From Eubacteriaceae bacterium (lineage in GTDB: Bacteria > Bacillota > Clostridia > Lachnospirales > Lachnospiraceae), in NCBI GenBank assembly GCA_902362455.1, contig CABIWJ010000002.1:62001-126000 (forward strand): a stretch of 64,000 nucleotides of DNA, written 5' to 3'. The translations under genes were made by a program, and so were the position numbers. This document shows positions 37,836 through 48,997 of this stretch, piece by piece (positions within the stretch are counted from its first letter, which is position 1; each line of letters begins with the position of its first letter). A model generated the notes under the pieces. That model did no database searches, was not told where the DNA came from, and was given only the letters and a program-made list of their open reading frames with translations.

Positions 37836-39083
37836 ATGACAATGTTCAAGGAGATTAAAAAAAGAGCAACAAGAAATGCGATTTTGACACTTATATTTTG
37901 TATGGTAGCAGGTGGCTTTTTATTTGTATGCTTTGGTAAAGATGCACTTACATATTTAAAAGGTGCAACTGATATCACAGAGGCTTCGGTCGCAAAGATT
38001 AAGGATACAGATTATGCAGAGATTACACTTGACAAATATAATCTATACGGTTGTTATTCTGAACAGTATTCTAAAAGCGGAAGTTCGCAAACAGTATCTG
38101 ATTACTATTATCTTGTAGTAGTTGGGGATGATAATGATATGAGATTTATGGGCGTAAAAGTCAAAGCAAAGAATCGTTCAAAATTAAAGAAAATCGAAGA
38201 AGAATATACAGCTATGGATAATGGCGAAGATACAGGTACGACAACTACTTTGAAGATTAAAGGTAAATTAACTAAAATGGAAAGTAAGCCATATGTACAT
38301 TTTAAACAGACAATATCACAATCATATGACTTTTCATACAGTGAACTTGACAGTGTTACATTAAACTTAATGGTAGTAGATGGAACTGTTAATGTTGGAG
38401 AATTGGTATTTTGTCTGGCTGGTGTTGTTATTATCTTAGTTGGTATAATAACAATGATTGTGGCTGCATCAGGAGTTACAGTTAACAAGTTTAAGAATGA
38501 ATTAGAATCAAGGGGTCCTGGATATATTGATTATGTTGAACAGGATTTCATTAACGCAGTTAAGTTTACTAAGACAGTAAGAATTGGTAGAGAATTCACA
38601 TTCTTAATTAAAGGTACCAAATGTGTAATGATTCCTAATAATGAAATAGTATGGGCATATCCTGTTAAGACAACACATAGAACAAATGGTATCAAAACAG
38701 GTTCTACACATTCAGTTAAATTATTAAATAATCGTAAGAAAGCATTTATATTACCTGCTGATAATGCAGACCAGGCAAATGATATTATTGCTTTATATGC
38801 AAATATGACAGATACAATTGTTTTAGGATATGATGATGGATTAAACGGATTGTTTGCAAGAAACTTTGATGAATTCCTTAATATAGCATATAAGAACCAT
38901 ATATATGGTGACAAGAATAATCAATATGCAAATGATAATTACAATAATTATGATAATGGTAATTATGACAATGTAAATAATGGCAATAATAATTATGATA
39001 ATTTAAATAATGATAATAATAATTATGACAATGCAAATAATGGTAATAATTATTATGATAATACAAATAATACTACTATGTAA
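37836..39083 (+). CDS. Membrane protein with Asn/Tyr-rich tail, function unknown
   Basis: 415 aa. TM1 (about 15-35), an outside segment of 150 residues, TM2 (about 188-212, VFCLAGVVIILVGIITMIV), then a cytosolic beta-rich domain (VRIGREFTFLIKGTKCVMIP) that could be PH-like. The last 50 residues are almost only Asn, Asp, Tyr and Gly in NYDN-type repeats. Not recognised. Only 14 bp separate it from the moxR gene, so it probably belongs to that module. Confidence 0.75.
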   Translation: MTMFKEIKKRATRNAILTLIFCMVAGGFLFVCFGKDALTYLKGATDITEASVAKIKDTDYAEITLDKYNLYGCYSEQYSKSGSSQTVSDYYYLVVVGDDNDMRFMGVKVKAKNRSKLKKIEEEYTAMDNGEDTGTTTTLKIKGKLTKMESKPYVHFKQTISQSYDFSYSELDSVTLNLMVVDGTVNVGELVFCLAGVVIILVGIITMIVAASGVTVNKFKNELESRGPGYIDYVEQDFINAVKFTKTVRIGREFTFLIKGTKCVMIPNNEIVWAYPVKTTHRTNGIKTGSTHSVKLLNNRKKAFILPADNADQANDIIALYANMTDTIVLGYDDGLNGLFARNFDEFLNIAYKNHIYGDKNNQYANDNYNNYDNGNYDNVNNGNNNYDNLNNDNNNYDNANNGNNYYDNTNNTTM

Positions 39084-39097
39084 AGAAAAGAGGATAT

Positions 39098-40021
39098 ATG
39101 GTTAATAATCAGATTAACGACATAAAAAAAGAAATCAGTAAAGCTATAGTAGGTAAAGAGAATATTATTGACAAAGTTCTTGCAGCGATTTTTGCAGGAG
39201 GACATGTATTACTAGAAGATGTGCCAGGAGTGGGTAAAACCACTCTCGCTCTTGCATTTGCCAAGACACTTTCATTAGAATATAAGAGGATACAGTTTAC
39301 ACCTGATGTATTACCATCAGATGTGGTTGGTTTCTCAATGTTTAATAAGAAGATAAATGACTTCGAATTCAGAGAGGGTGCGGCAATGTGTAATATTCTG
39401 TTGGCAGATGAGATTAACAGAACATCACCTAAGACACAGGCAGCTCTCTTAGAGGTTATGGAGGAGGGGAAGGTGACAGTTGACGGTACAACACATTATC
39501 TTCCTGATCCGTTCTTTGTAATAGCTACACAGAATCCTATGGGATATGTCGGAACACAGAAGCTTCCTGAATCCCAGCTTGACAGATTTATGATTAAAAT
39601 GTCTATGGGATATCCTGATGAGAAAAGCGAAATAGATATCTATAACGGCAGAAGTTATTCGGCATTAGATGAGGTCAGGGAAGTTATTTCTTCAGAGGAT
39701 ATAGTTAATATCAGAAAGACAGTAGAAAATGTTCATATCGATGAAAAATTAATGGAGTATCTTGTTAGGATAGTGAGATTATCAAGAGAGAATCAATATG
39801 TTTCATTAGGCATAAGCCCAAGAGGTGGTATTGCATTAGTTAAAATGTCTAAGAGTACAGCATATATGAATGGAAGAGATTATGTTATACCGGAAGATAT
39901 TCTAGAATGTATAGATTCTGTTGCAGAGCATCGTCTTGTTCTTAATTCCAAGGCGAAAGCAAATGGTTATACTGAGCAGGATATTATTAACGATTTAAAA
40001 GATAGAATAGCAGTACCATAG
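39098..40021 (+). CDS. MoxR-family AAA+ ATPase
   Basis: 307 aa chaperone-like ATPase. Walker A GVPGVGKTT (about residues 45-53), Walker B LLADEINRTSPKTQAALLE, sensor 1 IATQNPMGYVGTQKLPESQ and the lid with ISPRGGIAL. MoxR proteins mature or remodel partner complexes, often DUF58 and VWA proteins. Here DUF58 follows at 40045 and a transglutaminase at 41103, the common MoxR-DUF58-TGase module. Confidence 0.93.
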   Translation: MVNNQINDIKKEISKAIVGKENIIDKVLAAIFAGGHVLLEDVPGVGKTTLALAFAKTLSLEYKRIQFTPDVLPSDVVGFSMFNKKINDFEFREGAAMCNILLADEINRTSPKTQAALLEVMEEGKVTVDGTTHYLPDPFFVIATQNPMGYVGTQKLPESQLDRFMIKMSMGYPDEKSEIDIYNGRSYSALDEVREVISSEDIVNIRKTVENVHIDEKLMEYLVRIVRLSRENQYVSLGISPRGGIALVKMSKSTAYMNGRDYVIPEDILECIDSVAEHRLVLNSKAKANGYTEQDIINDLKDRIAVP

Positions 40022-40044
40022 ATAAAAGGAGAATATTAAATAAT

Positions 40045-41115
40045 ATGTGGTTTGCAAGAATTAATTATTTGACATTAATAATACTTATAATAGTTGGAAT
40101 GTTATTTTATAACAATTATGCATTATTATTTATGCTTATTTTGTTATTAGTATTACCGGTAATATCTTATTTTATTGCGAGATTTAATAAGGATAAAATA
40201 TCGGTAGATATATATACAGACAAAACGTCAGTCGGAAAGAATTCATCCGTTGGCGTTTGTTTTTCTGTAAATAATAAATCAATTCTATCTATGGAGAACT
40301 TCACATTAGTTGTAAAGATATATAATGCATTTTACGGAAATGAGAAGACCTATGAGATAATTATTCCGGCAGCTTCTTATAGTGAGCGTAAGGCAATTCT
40401 TACTATAGAGAATAAATACTGTGGAAGAATGGTTGTATCACTAGAAGAAATCATAGGCTATGACTTATTTGGAATGTACAGGTTTAAAAAATCCTTTAAT
40501 AAGACGAAAGAAGTAATGGTAATGCCATATGGAGCGATGGAGATAGATAATCTTCCACTTTCACTTCAGGGCAAATCAGATGATGAAGAACTTCAGTTTA
40601 AGAAAGGTGATGATGTTTCACAGATTTCACAGATTAGAAACTATATCCCAGGTGATAAATTGCAGAATATTCATTGGAAATTAAGTGCCAAAGCCGAGGA
40701 ACTTCAGGTTAAAGAGTTCAGTATGCCTTATTCTGATGATGTAATATTACTCATAGAATTATATTCAGATAAGGATAATCCGGATATATTTGATGAATTA
40801 ATCGAAAAATTATTTGCAATATCCGTATATATTATTAAGCAGGGAAGAAAATTCTATATATCCTGGTATGATAAAATGAGTGAGGACTTCTATAAGAAAG
40901 AGATAAATAATGATGACGAACTTATGGAGGCCATAATAGATTTATATTATGCAGAAATATCAGATACAGATGGCAGAAGTTATGAAATATATGAAAGAAT
41001 ATATGGATTTGATAAAAGCACAGTTATATATCTTTCTGATAAAGCCGGCAAACCAAAGGATGGTAGTGAAATAGATATTAATTCAGAAAGGGTGGTGCTT
41101 ACATGTCTAAATTAG
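40045..41115 (+). CDS. DUF58 domain protein
   Basis: 356 aa with two N-terminal membrane helices (about 10-45) and the DUF58 motif RNYIPGDKLQNIHWKLSAK near residue 200. The domain is related to VWA folds and is a usual MoxR partner; function unknown. It overlaps the next gene by 13 bp, which suggests coupled translation. Confidence 0.9.
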   Translation: MWFARINYLTLIILIIVGMLFYNNYALLFMLILLLVLPVISYFIARFNKDKISVDIYTDKTSVGKNSSVGVCFSVNNKSILSMENFTLVVKIYNAFYGNEKTYEIIIPAASYSERKAILTIENKYCGRMVVSLEEIIGYDLFGMYRFKKSFNKTKEVMVMPYGAMEIDNLPLSLQGKSDDEELQFKKGDDVSQISQIRNYIPGDKLQNIHWKLSAKAEELQVKEFSMPYSDDVILLIELYSDKDNPDIFDELIEKLFAISVYIIKQGRKFYISWYDKMSEDFYKKEINNDDELMEAIIDLYYAEISDTDGRSYEIYERIYGFDKSTVIYLSDKAGKPKDGSEIDINSERVVLTCLN

Positions 41116-43658
41116 ATTGGAATTTTCTATTCAAACCTATAGTTCAAAAAAAGAACAAAAAGGACGATGAACAGATAAAGAAAACAGGAATAGAGATTAA
41201 AGAAGCACCAAAACTTGATGAAAATAAGAAGATATATTTCATTCTTACTAATGCACTAATTAATTTTCTCGTGGTAATCGGAACAACTGGTTCATTTGTA
41301 AAACCTTTTGGTATAAAATGCTATATGCCGGTTATATGGGTGGTTTCGCTGATTATTGCTATATTTATGGCATTTTTATATTATAATATGCTCGCTAAGA
41401 CTTTGGGATATTTCATATCTTTAGTAGCATTTATATATGGTATATTTAATCTTAAATACATGATAAAAGGTGGTTTTGGTTATATTTCTAATAAGCTTAT
41501 GGCATTTTTTGAAAAGGAATTAGATCTTCCTGTAGAAAGAAGTTATAACGTATATGGATATAGTGAGAAAATATCTGTTACAGTTTGTATGATATTCATA
41601 ATATTTGCGATAATGTTGTTGTTTAATATGGTTATATCGGAGATTAAAGGTTTTGTCTTTATATTTCTTGCGACATTTCCTGTAATGCAGATGGGAATGT
41701 ATTTTAACCAGAAGGCGGATATGCTGTATTTTACAATATATATATCAGGCTTATTAGGCTTATTTTTCCTTAGAAATTCAAGACATTATCATATGGAATA
41801 TAAGAAGAAAAAGGGATATAAGCAGATAAACAGAAAGAATAAGGTCATATATGATTATACTAATGACGGCAAGAATTCTCTTAGTTTTGTATTGATACTT
41901 GCAGCTTTAATAATTGGGATAACCCTGGTTGGTGGAGCTGCATTTCCACAAAGGGAATATCATACTAATTCTGACTATGATAGCTGGAGAGAAGATACGA
42001 AAGATTTCACCAAACAGCTTATTATGGTTGGTTTCTGGGGAATGATAAGTCCTAATGGTGGAAGTGCAGGAGGAGTCGGTAGAAACAGACTTGGACAGTC
42101 AAAGTATGTAAGATTAGACTATGAAACGGATTTAATTCTTAGGATGCCTGTGTATAAAGATGAAGAAAGCACATACCTTAAGTCATTTATCGGGACATTC
42201 TATCGTGATGAATACTGGGAAATGATTTCTGAAAATAAAGAGAATAAAATCAAGTTAGAAGATTATGGGCTGACATCTGATGACATTGTAGAATTACAGA
42301 GCGAAATAATAAGCAAATGCAATTTGTATTCGGGATATAGGGCATTTATTAAAAGAACTAAGGACATGGAAGTTATAAATGTAGCAGCTTCTCCACAATT
42401 TATGTATGTTCCTTATAATGATTTTACATTGAATCTGTATGATAATGTTATAAATGATGATGAATATATTGGCAGACACAGAATTAATAGAAGGATGATT
42501 ATACGATCATTTCCGTTTGGTAATAATATTAATATTGATGAATTCAGAAATTATATAAGAAATTATATGGATATTATTAAGACGAATATATCGGCTATAA
42601 CGCAAGAAGGCAGAGAACTTACAACAGAAGAAAGTGAACAGGATAATATCATTAAAACTGAAGAGAAGTATTCTGAATATGTTCATAATATGTATATGGA
42701 TGTTCCCAAAAAAAATGAGAAAGTCATAGCAGAATTCTGTGAAAAATATGGTCTTAATAAAGATTCAGAAAATATAACGGAAAAACTTAAAGAGATATTT
42801 CAGACGGATTATACCTATACCTTAATGCCTGGAATTACACCAAAAGATAAGGAGTTTGTGAATTATTTCCTTACTAAGCAGAAGAAAGGTTATTGTACTT
42901 ATTTTGCTACTTCAGCAACTCTGATATTCAGATATCTTGGAATTCCGGCAAGATATGTAGGCGGTTATGTATTACAGGATGTGGATTATCTTAGCGGAGT
43001 TTCTGTAAGTGATAATATGTTTGATAAAGATTTTACTAATCAGACTGGCGGAGATATATATGAGTATGAAATTAATGACAGCCAGGCTCATGCGTGGGTT
43101 GAAATCTATATTAATGGTTTTGGATGGATACCTGTAGAAGTTACTCCATCATTAGATGAAGATATGGAAGAGCCTAAACAGGATAATAATAACAATATAG
43201 CGGATTTTTTAGCCAATCAGGTATTTACGAAAAAGACATTTGATGCGGTTAAGAATACAACTGTAAGTATGATTTATATTGCAATAACAGGTGTCAGTCT
43301 GTCATTTGTAATCTATATCTGTACAGGCATGTGCGTGAGAAACAGAAGAAGAAATAACAAAAATGTCATAAAGCAATATCATTATTTGTGTATGGTAACT
43401 AAATTTATAGGATTAAATAAAGCTGACGAAGAATCTTATGCTTCATTTGGAAAAAGGATTATAGAAAAGAATATATCTGATGCAGACAGTGTTAACAGAA
43501 TCAATGAGATACTTGAAAAAGATAAATTCAGTCGTAATAATATAAGTAATGAAGAAATTAAAGAATTCAATGATATTGTTATAAGAATATCTGAAAATGT
43601 ATATATGAAACTAAGCTGGTATAAAAAACTATTATTCAGATATATAAAATGGTTATAA
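41103..43658 (+). CDS. Membrane transglutaminase-like protein
   Basis: 851 aa. The N-terminal third carries about six TM helices, then a large outer domain with the transglutaminase core: nucleophile in KKGYCTYFATS (Cys598) and HAWVEIYINGFGW (His663). The third position reads PVEVTPS, with Glu where papain-like enzymes have Asp, as seen in other clostridial members. One TM (about 720-742) and a cytosolic tail follow. It may cross-link or cleave envelope proteins; substrate unknown. Last gene of the MoxR module. Confidence 0.9.
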   Translation: MSKLDWNFLFKPIVQKKNKKDDEQIKKTGIEIKEAPKLDENKKIYFILTNALINFLVVIGTTGSFVKPFGIKCYMPVIWVVSLIIAIFMAFLYYNMLAKTLGYFISLVAFIYGIFNLKYMIKGGFGYISNKLMAFFEKELDLPVERSYNVYGYSEKISVTVCMIFIIFAIMLLFNMVISEIKGFVFIFLATFPVMQMGMYFNQKADMLYFTIYISGLLGLFFLRNSRHYHMEYKKKKGYKQINRKNKVIYDYTNDGKNSLSFVLILAALIIGITLVGGAAFPQREYHTNSDYDSWREDTKDFTKQLIMVGFWGMISPNGGSAGGVGRNRLGQSKYVRLDYETDLILRMPVYKDEESTYLKSFIGTFYRDEYWEMISENKENKIKLEDYGLTSDDIVELQSEIISKCNLYSGYRAFIKRTKDMEVINVAASPQFMYVPYNDFTLNLYDNVINDDEYIGRHRINRRMIIRSFPFGNNINIDEFRNYIRNYMDIIKTNISAITQEGRELTTEESEQDNIIKTEEKYSEYVHNMYMDVPKKNEKVIAEFCEKYGLNKDSENITEKLKEIFQTDYTYTLMPGITPKDKEFVNYFLTKQKKGYCTYFATSATLIFRYLGIPARYVGGYVLQDVDYLSGVSVSDNMFDKDFTNQTGGDIYEYEINDSQAHAWVEIYINGFGWIPVEVTPSLDEDMEEPKQDNNNNIADFLANQVFTKKTFDAVKNTTVSMIYIAITGVSLSFVIYICTGMCVRNRRRNNKNVIKQYHYLCMVTKFIGLNKADEESYASFGKRIIEKNISDADSVNRINEILEKDKFSRNNISNEEIKEFNDIVIRISENVYMKLSWYKKLLFRYIKWL

Positions 43659-43798
43659 AAGCTACTTGTAATTAAGTGGTAAATGGTGTTATACTAATAT
43701 TAGGTATAGACAACTGTCATATATTATAAAAGTTGTAATTCAATCGTTTTGTACAGGTGAAACGATTAAAAATAAAATATAATAATGGAGGTATGCAT

Positions 43799-44560
43799 AT
43801 GAGTTACTTTCTTGGAACAAATTCTAATTCAATAAGTATGTTGTTTTCTGGTATGTCAGGAAATGCAGGAAATTTAACAGGCAATATGATTTCAGATTAT
43901 TATAGTATTAGAAATGGAAGCTATAAGAAGTTACTTACATCATATTATAATAAGTTAAATGCAGCTGATGATAAGACAAACAGTAATAAGACATCTGCCT
44001 CAACAAATATTTCTATAGATTCTAATGCACAGCTATCACAGATTAGCAGTGTGAGCAGTAAACTTCAGGAGAGTTCGACTAATCTGCTTGCTAAAGGTTC
44101 TACATCATTATTTAAGACATCGGAAGTTAAAGATGAAAATGGTAATGTAACTAAAGAATATGATATGGACAAGATTTACAAGGGTGTCAAAGAATTTGTA
44201 GATAATTATAATTCGGTACTTTCGAAGGCTTCTACATCTAAGGTTAATTCCATCAGTAAAGCTGTAGCTAATATGGCTTCATCAGGTAAGGTTAATTCTA
44301 ACCTTTTGAAATCAGTAGGAATTACAGTTAATGATAATAATACATTAAGTGTAGATGAGAAGAAATTAAAAGAAGCAGATGTATCAACACTAAAGACATT
44401 ATTCAATACATCAGGTTCATATGGATATTACATAGGAACAAAGGCTTCAGAGATAAATGCCACAGCGAAATTCGAGGCATCTAAGACGAATACATATACC
44501 CGCACAGGTTCATATTCATCATATGTATCTACAGGTAATTTATATAATTCATTTTATTAA
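43799..44560 (+). CDS. FliD C-terminus-like protein
   Basis: 253 aa. The C-terminal half (VKEFVDNYNSVLSKA, SVGITVNDNNTLSVDEKKLKEA, LKTLFN) resembles the C-terminal domain of flagellar cap protein FliD. The N-terminal part is Ser/Asn-rich, without a signal peptide. No flagellar gene is in the window. ATG 43799 is chosen because TGGAGG lies eight bases before it. A promoter (TTGTAA at 43666, TATACT at 43690) precedes. Function unknown. Confidence 0.75.
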   Translation: MSYFLGTNSNSISMLFSGMSGNAGNLTGNMISDYYSIRNGSYKKLLTSYYNKLNAADDKTNSNKTSASTNISIDSNAQLSQISSVSSKLQESSTNLLAKGSTSLFKTSEVKDENGNVTKEYDMDKIYKGVKEFVDNYNSVLSKASTSKVNSISKAVANMASSGKVNSNLLKSVGITVNDNNTLSVDEKKLKEADVSTLKTLFNTSGSYGYYIGTKASEINATAKFEASKTNTYTRTGSYSSYVSTGNLYNSFY

Positions 44561-44597
44561 GAAATACAATTAGCTATTAAGGAGACAGAAAAGAGCA

Positions 44598-46055
44598 ATG
44601 ACTAAGATAAGAACACGTTTTGCACCAAGCCCAACAGGAAGAATGCATGTAGGAAATTTAAGAACAGCACTTTATGAATTTCTTATTGCAAAGCATGAAG
44701 GAGGAGACTTCATTTTAAGAATTGAAGATACTGACCAGGAGAGATTTGTTGAGGGTGCATTAGACATTATATACAGAACATTAGAGAAGACAGGCCTTGT
44801 ACATGATGAGGGACCTGATAAAGATGGCGGTTATGGTCCGTATGTCCAGAGTGAGAGACAGGCAAGTGGAATGTATCTTAAATATGCTAAACAATTGGTA
44901 GAGAAAGGTGAGGCATATTATTGTTTCTGTACAGAAGAGAGATTACAGACACTTAAACAGACTATAGGCGATAAAGAGATTATTGTATATGATAAGCATT
45001 GTCTGTCATTGTCTAAAGAAGAGATAGAAGAGAACCTTAAGAAAGGTATGCCATATGTTATAAGACAGAACAATCCTAAAGAGGGAACTACTACATTTGT
45101 AGATGATATATATGGCGAAATTACAGTAGATAATTCGGAGTTAGATGATATGATTCTTATTAAATCAGACGGATATCCAACATACAATTTTGCTAATGTT
45201 ATAGATGACCATTTGATGAATATTACTCACGTTGTACGTGGAAATGAATATATATCATCGTCACCAAAATATCAAAGATTATATGAAGCATTTGGCTGGG
45301 AGCCACCTAAATATGTACATTTACCATTGATTACAGATGAGAATCATAAGAAATTAAGTAAGAGATGTGGACATTCTTCATTTGAAGATTTAATCGAACA
45401 GGGTTTTGTAGCTGAAGCAGTAGTTAACTATATAGCACTTTTGGGCTGGAGTCCTGAAGATAATACAGAGATAATGTCGCTTGACGAATTAATTAAGAAA
45501 TTCGATTATCATCATATTAATAAATCACCTGCCGTATTCGACATTGTTAAATTAAAATGGATGAATGGCGAATATATTAAGGCAATGGATAATGAGAAGT
45601 TCTATGAACTTGCTATGCCATATATTAAAAAGGTGATTACTAAAGATTTAGATTTAAAGAAGATATTAGATTTAGTTAAGACAAGAATAGAAATCTTACC
45701 TGACTTAGAAGAACAGGTAGACTTCTTCGAAGAATTACCGGATTATGATATAGCGATGTATACTCATAAGAAGATGAAGACTAATTCGGAGAATTCTTTA
45801 GAAGTCTTAAAGGAGATGTTACCTATTCTAGAGAACCATAATGATTACTCTATAGATTCATTACATGATTTAATTATGAAATATATAGCTGACAAGGGAA
45901 TTAAGAATGGTCAGGGTTTATGGCCACTTAGAACAGCAGTTTCAGGTAAACAGATGACTCCTGGTGGTGCATTTGAGATTATGGAGATTCTTGGTAAAGA
46001 CGAATCAATAAGAAGAATAAAAGTAGGAATTGAGAAACTTGAACAGGCAGTTTAG
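44598..46055 (+). CDS. gltX: Glutamyl-tRNA synthetase
   Basis: 485-aa class I synthetase charging tRNA-Glu. The HIGH-type motif is [11 protein letters not shown] (residues 10-20), the KMSKS-type motif is KKLSKR (about 252-257), and the Rossmann fold is complete. SD AAGGAGAC. No T-box leader is visible. It overlaps the helicase gene by 26 bp. Confidence 0.96.
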   Translation: MTKIRTRFAPSPTGRMHVGNLRTALYEFLIAKHEGGDFILRIEDTDQERFVEGALDIIYRTLEKTGLVHDEGPDKDGGYGPYVQSERQASGMYLKYAKQLVEKGEAYYCFCTEERLQTLKQTIGDKEIIVYDKHCLSLSKEEIEENLKKGMPYVIRQNNPKEGTTTFVDDIYGEITVDNSELDDMILIKSDGYPTYNFANVIDDHLMNITHVVRGNEYISSSPKYQRLYEAFGWEPPKYVHLPLITDENHKKLSKRCGHSSFEDLIEQGFVAEAVVNYIALLGWSPEDNTEIMSLDELIKKFDYHHINKSPAVFDIVKLKWMNGEYIKAMDNEKFYELAMPYIKKVITKDLDLKKILDLVKTRIEILPDLEEQVDFFEELPDYDIAMYTHKKMKTNSENSLEVLKEMLPILENHNDYSIDSLHDLIMKYIADKGIKNGQGLWPLRTAVSGKQMTPGGAFEIMEILGKDESIRRIKVGIEKLEQAV

Positions 46056-48039
46056 TGAAGCACAGAGTAAGGCAATCAGACATTATACAGGTCCGAGCTT
46101 AGTATTAGCCGGACCTGGTTCTGGTAAAACGACAGTAATTACTCACAGAACGAAAAATTTAATAGAAGAATATGGAGTTAATCCGGCAAATATCTTAGTT
46201 ATTACATTTACTAAGGCATCGGCAATTGAAATGCAGGAAAGGTTCGAGAAACTTATGGACGGAGTAAGATTACCCGTTTCATTTGGAACTTTTCATGCAA
46301 TTTTTTTTAGAATTTTGAAATATGCATACAATTATTCGGCACATAATATCATAAGGGAAGAGGACAGATTCAGACTTATTAAGGAACTAATAGAAAGAGA
46401 AGAATTAGAGATTGAAGATGAGAATGAATTTGTCAGGTCAATAATGGCAGAGATAGGCAATGTCAAAGGCGATATGATAGACATTAATAATTATTATTCT
46501 GCAAACTGCAGCGACCAGATATTTAGAAAGATTTATAATAAATATGAAGAAAAATTAAGAAATAGAAATATGGTAGATTTCGATGATATGCTTATAATGT
46601 GTTATGAATTGTTTAAAGCAAGGCCGGATATCTTATCAGCATGGCAGAAAAAATATAAGTACATACTTATAGATGAATTTCAGGATATCAACCGGGTGCA
46701 GTATGAAGTGATGAAGATGTTAGCTGCTCCTGAAGATAATCTCTTTATTGTCGGTGATGATGACCAGTCAATATACAGATTCAGAGGTGCAAGACCTGAG
46801 ATAATGCTTAATTTCGAGAAGGATTATGAAACGGCGGTTAAAATCGTATTAGACGAGAATTACCGCTCAACCGGAGCTGTTATTAAAGATGCACAAAGCC
46901 TTATTAAGAATAATAAGAAGAGATTTGATAAGAATATAAAGGCAGTACGTGACATCGGAACTCCGGTGAAATATATGGAATTCAAGTCGGTTGTCGAAGA
47001 GAACAGCTATATTATAGAGGATATTCTGAAACATATACAGAGAGGTGGAAGATATTCAGATATTGCAATCCTATTCAGAACTAACATAGGTCCACGTTTT
47101 CTGATAGATAAATTAATGGAATATAACGTACCATTTCATATGAAAGATGCGATGCCTAATATTTATGATCATTTTATAGCTAAAGATATAATAAGCTATA
47201 TTAATATTGCATTAGGCGAAAATAGTCGTGAAAATTACTTAAGAATAATTAACAGACCTAAGAGATATATTTCAAGAGAAGCACTTAAAAATGAAGAGAT
47301 ATCATTAGATAGTTTAAAGCATTTCTATAGTGATAAAACGTGGATGGTCGAAAGATTAGAGAAGCTGGAATTCGATTTAGTAATGTTAAGAAGAATGTCA
47401 CCATATTCGGCGATTAATTATATAAGACAGGGCATAAGATATGATGAATATTTAGCAGAATATGCAGAACTTAGAAGAATGAAAGTGGAGGACCTCTATG
47501 AAATAATTAATGAAATCGCAGAGGCAGCCAAAGAATATGATACCTATGATAAATGGTTTAAGCACATTGAGGATTATGCTAAGGAATTAGAGAAACAGTC
47601 AAATAAGAATTCTAAAACAGATAATGCGGTGGAGTTATGCACGATGCATAGTTCAAAAGGACTTGAATATAAAATTGTATATATCATTGATGCAGTCGAG
47701 GGAGTTACGCCTCACAGTAAGGCTACATTAGATGAAGATATTGAAGAGGAAAGACGACTGTTCTACGTGGCTGCCACGAGGGCGAAGGATTATCTTAATG
47801 TATTCTGGATTAAGGAAAGATTTAATAAACCTGTGGATATATCACGATTTGTAAGTGAAATGATGCTTGATTATGATGATATATGTGAAGGCAGAAAAGT
47901 TTATCACAGGAAATATGGTGATGGAGTAATTAAGACAATTGAAGATGGAAAGGCAGTTATCTATTTTAGTAAATATAGAAAAGAATTTGTTTTTAATATA
48001 GAATTTGCATTTGGAAACAAAATTATACAATTAAAATAA
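46030..48039 (+). CDS. UvrD/PcrA-type DNA helicase
   Basis: 669 aa superfamily 1 3'-5' helicase. Motif I is [19 protein letters not shown], motif [18 protein letters not shown], motif [19 protein letters not shown], and later motifs [24 protein letters not shown] and [15 protein letters not shown]. It is shorter than PcrA and may act in repair or replication restart. The start is uncertain: TTG 46030 inside gltX is the longest; AGGA lies three bases before it. Confidence 0.92.
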   Translation: MRNLNRQFSEAQSKAIRHYTGPSLVLAGPGSGKTTVITHRTKNLIEEYGVNPANILVITFTKASAIEMQERFEKLMDGVRLPVSFGTFHAIFFRILKYAYNYSAHNIIREEDRFRLIKELIEREELEIEDENEFVRSIMAEIGNVKGDMIDINNYYSANCSDQIFRKIYNKYEEKLRNRNMVDFDDMLIMCYELFKARPDILSAWQKKYKYILIDEFQDINRVQYEVMKMLAAPEDNLFIVGDDDQSIYRFRGARPEIMLNFEKDYETAVKIVLDENYRSTGAVIKDAQSLIKNNKKRFDKNIKAVRDIGTPVKYMEFKSVVEENSYIIEDILKHIQRGGRYSDIAILFRTNIGPRFLIDKLMEYNVPFHMKDAMPNIYDHFIAKDIISYINIALGENSRENYLRIINRPKRYISREALKNEEISLDSLKHFYSDKTWMVERLEKLEFDLVMLRRMSPYSAINYIRQGIRYDEYLAEYAELRRMKVEDLYEIINEIAEAAKEYDTYDKWFKHIEDYAKELEKQSNKNSKTDNAVELCTMHSSKGLEYKIVYIIDAVEGVTPHSKATLDEDIEEERRLFYVAATRAKDYLNVFWIKERFNKPVDISRFVSEMMLDYDDICEGRKVYHRKYGDGVIKTIEDGKAVIYFSKYRKEFVFNIEFAFGNKIIQLK

Positions 48040-48202
48040 TGAAGTAAATGCTAATTAAACAGCTAAAGGTCTAAAGAATGTATCTTATGACTTAAAATAT
48101 GGAAGATTGATTAGATTTTTGACAAAAATCAGTTGACTTATTATTAAAATCATATAAAATATTTATGTACAAATTACAAAAGCATATGGAAGGAGAACAT
48201 TT

Positions 48203-48805
48203 GTGGTTACGAATAACGGTGGCGAAAGTCGCAACAAAGGCACTAAGAATAATGGAGATGGAAAGGAAAGAGGAACAAGTTATCGTAATGGTGAGAAAAA
48301 AGACTATAAGTCATATAACAAGGGACCTAGAGATGACGACAGAAGAAATGTAAGGAATAATAATGATAACAAAGGTCCAAGAGATGGCAAGAAAGATTAT
48401 AGAGACAATAAGAACGGCGGTAATGACAGAGGACAGAGGAACTCTTTCAAGAACAATGATTCCAGACAGAATAACAAATTCGGAGGAAACAAATCTTATA
48501 AGAAGAATTTTGGTGACAGGAATTATGGAAATCCATATGATAAAGATAGTGATGAAGATTCAAGACCTCAAAGAAGGCCAAGCGCTAATAAAGATAACAA
48601 GATAAAAGAGCAGCAGCCGGATAAGATAGAGATAATTAATAGAATTGAGAAAGAGAAAAAGGCAATGCAGAAAAAACAGGCAGAGAGAAAGAACAACAAA
48701 CCTGTAAGACAGCAGACAAGACCTAAGAGAACTAATAATATTGATTGGACAAGAGCATATGAAAATGATTCATATGATGATGACGATTTAGATATGTATT
48801 TATAA
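48203..48805 (+). CDS. Low-complexity basic protein, function unknown
   Basis: 200 aa from GTG 48203 with SD AAGGAG. Almost entirely Asn, Lys, Arg, Asp, Gly and Ser with few hydrophobics, so likely disordered; a short helix (IEIINRIEKEKKAMQKKQ) and an acidic end (DDDDLDMYL). RG/NKG-rich tails of this kind often bind RNA; no domain is recognised. Promoter TTGACT (48133) and TAAAAT (48155) precede. Confidence 0.65.
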   Translation: MVTNNGGESRNKGTKNNGDGKERGTSYRNGEKKDYKSYNKGPRDDDRRNVRNNNDNKGPRDGKKDYRDNKNGGNDRGQRNSFKNNDSRQNNKFGGNKSYKKNFGDRNYGNPYDKDSDEDSRPQRRPSANKDNKIKEQQPDKIEIINRIEKEKKAMQKKQAERKNNKPVRQQTRPKRTNNIDWTRAYENDSYDDDDLDMYL

Positions 48806-48818
48806 AAAAGACATAACG

Positions 48819-48857
48819 ATAAGTGGTATTTACAAGTGAACTTGCGATACCACTTAT
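48819..48857 (+). terminator. Hairpin after the low-complexity gene
   Basis: ATAAGTGGTAT (48819-48829) pairs with ATACCACTTAT (48847-48857), with CAAG-TGAA-CTTG inside. No good T run follows, so termination is uncertain. Confidence 0.5.
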
Positions 48858-48997
48858 TGTGTACGTCTGATGAATATACAATTATGATATGTAAGAAATA
48901 TATAGTCTATAGCAATGTATGGATAGTATAAGTTTAAAACTATGTATTTTTGAATGTGTAATGTAACAATGGAAAGTTGACAGATAAGGAGCAGCAT

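Noticed and set aside
41103..43658. Loss of activity in the transglutaminase because Asp is Glu
   Set aside because: WxPVEVTPS is common in clostridial members, so it is not evidence of inactivity.
48165..48605. Two extra plus-strand frames over the low-complexity gene
   Set aside because: Arise from the repetitive Asn/Lys/Arg codons; the GTG 48203 frame has the SD and a continuous length.
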